This document shows positions 5,445 through 6,261 of a stretch of DNA of 6,261 nucleotides, piece after piece (the stretch's first letter is position 1; every line of letters begins with the position of its first letter). Source of the DNA: Intrasporangiaceae bacterium (GTDB taxonomy: Bacteria > Actinomycetota > Actinomycetes > Actinomycetales > Dermatophilaceae); the NCBI GenBank assembly GCA_012518475.1, contig JAAYSB010000315.1:1-6261 (forward strand), read 5' to 3'. The notes beneath the pieces are model-generated. The model was not told the DNA's origin. It did not search any database and saw only the letters and a program-made list of their open reading frames with translations. The position numbers and the translations under genes are program-made.

Positions 5445-6261
5445 GTGACCCACGCCGACGCACCGTCCGACACTGCCGCCGAGCCGCCCCTGGCGACCTC
5501 CCGCCCCTCGGTCCGGGAGCACCACGGGCACCGCGTCGAGGACCCCTTCGAGTGGCTCCGGGACAAGGAGGACCCTGCGGTCATCGAGCACCTCGAGGCG
5601 GAGAACCGGTATGCCGAGGCCCGCACCGAGCACCTCGCGCCGCTGCGGCAGAGCATCTATGACGAGATCAAGTCGCGCACCCAGGAGACCGACGCCAGCG
5701 TCGCCGCCGGCAGCGGACCCTGGTGGTACTACACCCGCATGGTCGAGGGCGGCGCCTACGGCATCTTCGCCCGTGCCCCACGCGATCCGGGAGTGCCACG
5801 CCCCGATCTGAGCTCCGGCGAGCCGGTCGACGGAGAGGAGGTCCTGCTCGACGCCGACGCGCTGGGCGGTCAGCACGAGTACTTCTCGCTCGGCGCGTTC
5901 GCCGTCAGTGCGGACCACCGGACCCTCGCATACTCCATCGACATCACCGGTGACGAACGCTTCGACGTGACGATCGTCGACCTGGCGAGCGGGACGGTCC
6001 GGGACGACTCCATCCGCGGGGTGGGCTACGGCGCAGAGCTGACCACGGACGGGTCCACTGTCTACATCACCCGTGTCGACGACGCGTGGCGACCGCACGA
6101 GGTCTGGCGGTATGCCGTGGGTGGGGGAGCGGATGGTGGTGAGCTCGTCTATCGCGAGGATGACGAGCGGTTCTGGCTCGGCATCGACTCCACCAGGGAC
6201 GACCGGTTCATTCAGATCGGTCTCGGCTCGAAGACCACCTCCGAGCACTGGCTCATCGACG
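5445..6261 (+). CDS. ptrB: Oligopeptidase B / protease II, S9A family (3'-truncated)
   Basis: The first 272 residues of a prolyl-oligopeptidase-family (S9A) serine peptidase are present; the frame is open to the window edge. Diagnostic N-terminal blocks include HGHRVEDPFEWLRDKEDP (27-44), HLEAENRYAEA (49-59), QSIYDEIKSRTQETDASV (69-86), GPWWYYTRMVEGGAYGIFAR (91-110), EVLLDADALGGQHEYFSLG (132-150) and GSKTTSEHWLID (261-272). They align with E. coli protease II (PtrB) as I recall it (LLDANKRAAHSEFYSMG, SATTSEVRLLDA). This region covers the N-terminal extension and the first blades of the beta-propeller that restricts access to short peptides. The Ser-Asp-His triad belongs to the C-terminal alpha/beta-hydrolase domain and lies outside the window. 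Members cleave small peptides after Lys/Arg, normally in the cytoplasm; no signal peptide is seen. Tandem GTG codons at 5442 and 5445 are both possible starts; 5445 is preferred from the spacing to TAGGCT. Confidence 0.88.
   Translation, partial: MTHADAPSDTAAEPPLATSRPSVREHHGHRVEDPFEWLRDKEDPAVIEHLEAENRYAEARTEHLAPLRQSIYDEIKSRTQETDASVAAGSGPWWYYTRMVEGGAYGIFARAPRDPGVPRPDLSSGEPVDGEEVLLDADALGGQHEYFSLGAFAVSADHRTLAYSIDITGDERFDVTIVDLASGTVRDDSIRGVGYGAELTTDGSTVYITRVDDAWRPHEVWRYAVGGGADGGELVYREDDERFWLGIDSTRDDRFIQIGLGSKTTSEHWLID

Noticed and set aside
3891..6248. 785-residue open frame on the minus strand
   Set aside because: It lies entirely opposite dnaE and the oligopeptidase, which have unmistakable family motifs. 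Its protein is a low-complexity Val/Asp/Gly/Arg/Leu mixture with no recognisable motif. Long antisense frames are expected when third positions are nearly all G or C.
1..6261. CRISPR, tRNA/rRNA, insertion sequence, phage or defence genes
   Set aside because: No spaced direct repeats, no tRNA-like cloverleaf in the only gap of note (1790-1862), no transposase or integrase motifs. Coding capacity is fully used by five recognisable housekeeping genes.

Overview
The window is high-G+C DNA, roughly two-thirds G+C by eye, with a strong G/C preference at third codon positions. The gene order is TraR/DksA-type zinc-finger protein, lspA, RluA-family pseudouridine synthase, dnaE. This order, and protein sequences resembling mycobacterial and streptomycete homologues, point to an actinobacterium. 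Several DnaE motifs suggest Micrococcales, perhaps near Intrasporangiaceae. That rank is an impression from memory, not a computed placement.

Layout: five genes on the + strand fill almost the whole window. (1) Bases 1-349 hold the 3' part of a DksA/TraR-like C4 zinc-finger regulator whose start lies outside the window. (2) lspA, lipoprotein signal peptidase, ends at 864 and overlaps its upstream neighbour. (3) An RluA-family 23S rRNA-type pseudouridine synthase (857-1789) overlaps the end of lspA by 8 bases. These three look like one translationally coupled unit. (4) A 73-base gap (1790-1862) holds a 7-bp dyad and a TANNNT -10-like element. It precedes dnaE (1863-5435), the 1190-residue replicative DNA polymerase III alpha subunit with an apparently intact PHP proofreading site. 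(5) Six to nine bases after the dnaE stop, a GTG starts an S9A oligopeptidase B (protease II), which runs off the right edge before its catalytic domain.

The genes share no pathway. They cover transcription/ppGpp-type control, lipoprotein maturation, rRNA modification, chromosome replication and peptide turnover. Clustering of the first four is a known actinobacterial arrangement; M. tuberculosis, for example, has lspA, an RluA-like gene and dnaE1 in the Rv1539-Rv1547 region.

I found no mobile element, CRISPR array, RNA gene, phage gene or defence system. The large minus-strand open frames are G+C-driven shadows of the real genes. The points worth a second look are small: a possible CTG start for lspA, probable leaderless or near-leaderless promoters for dnaE and the oligopeptidase, a dyad upstream of dnaE, and a short in-frame tandem repeat inside lspA. 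I see no convincing sign of an undescribed system.
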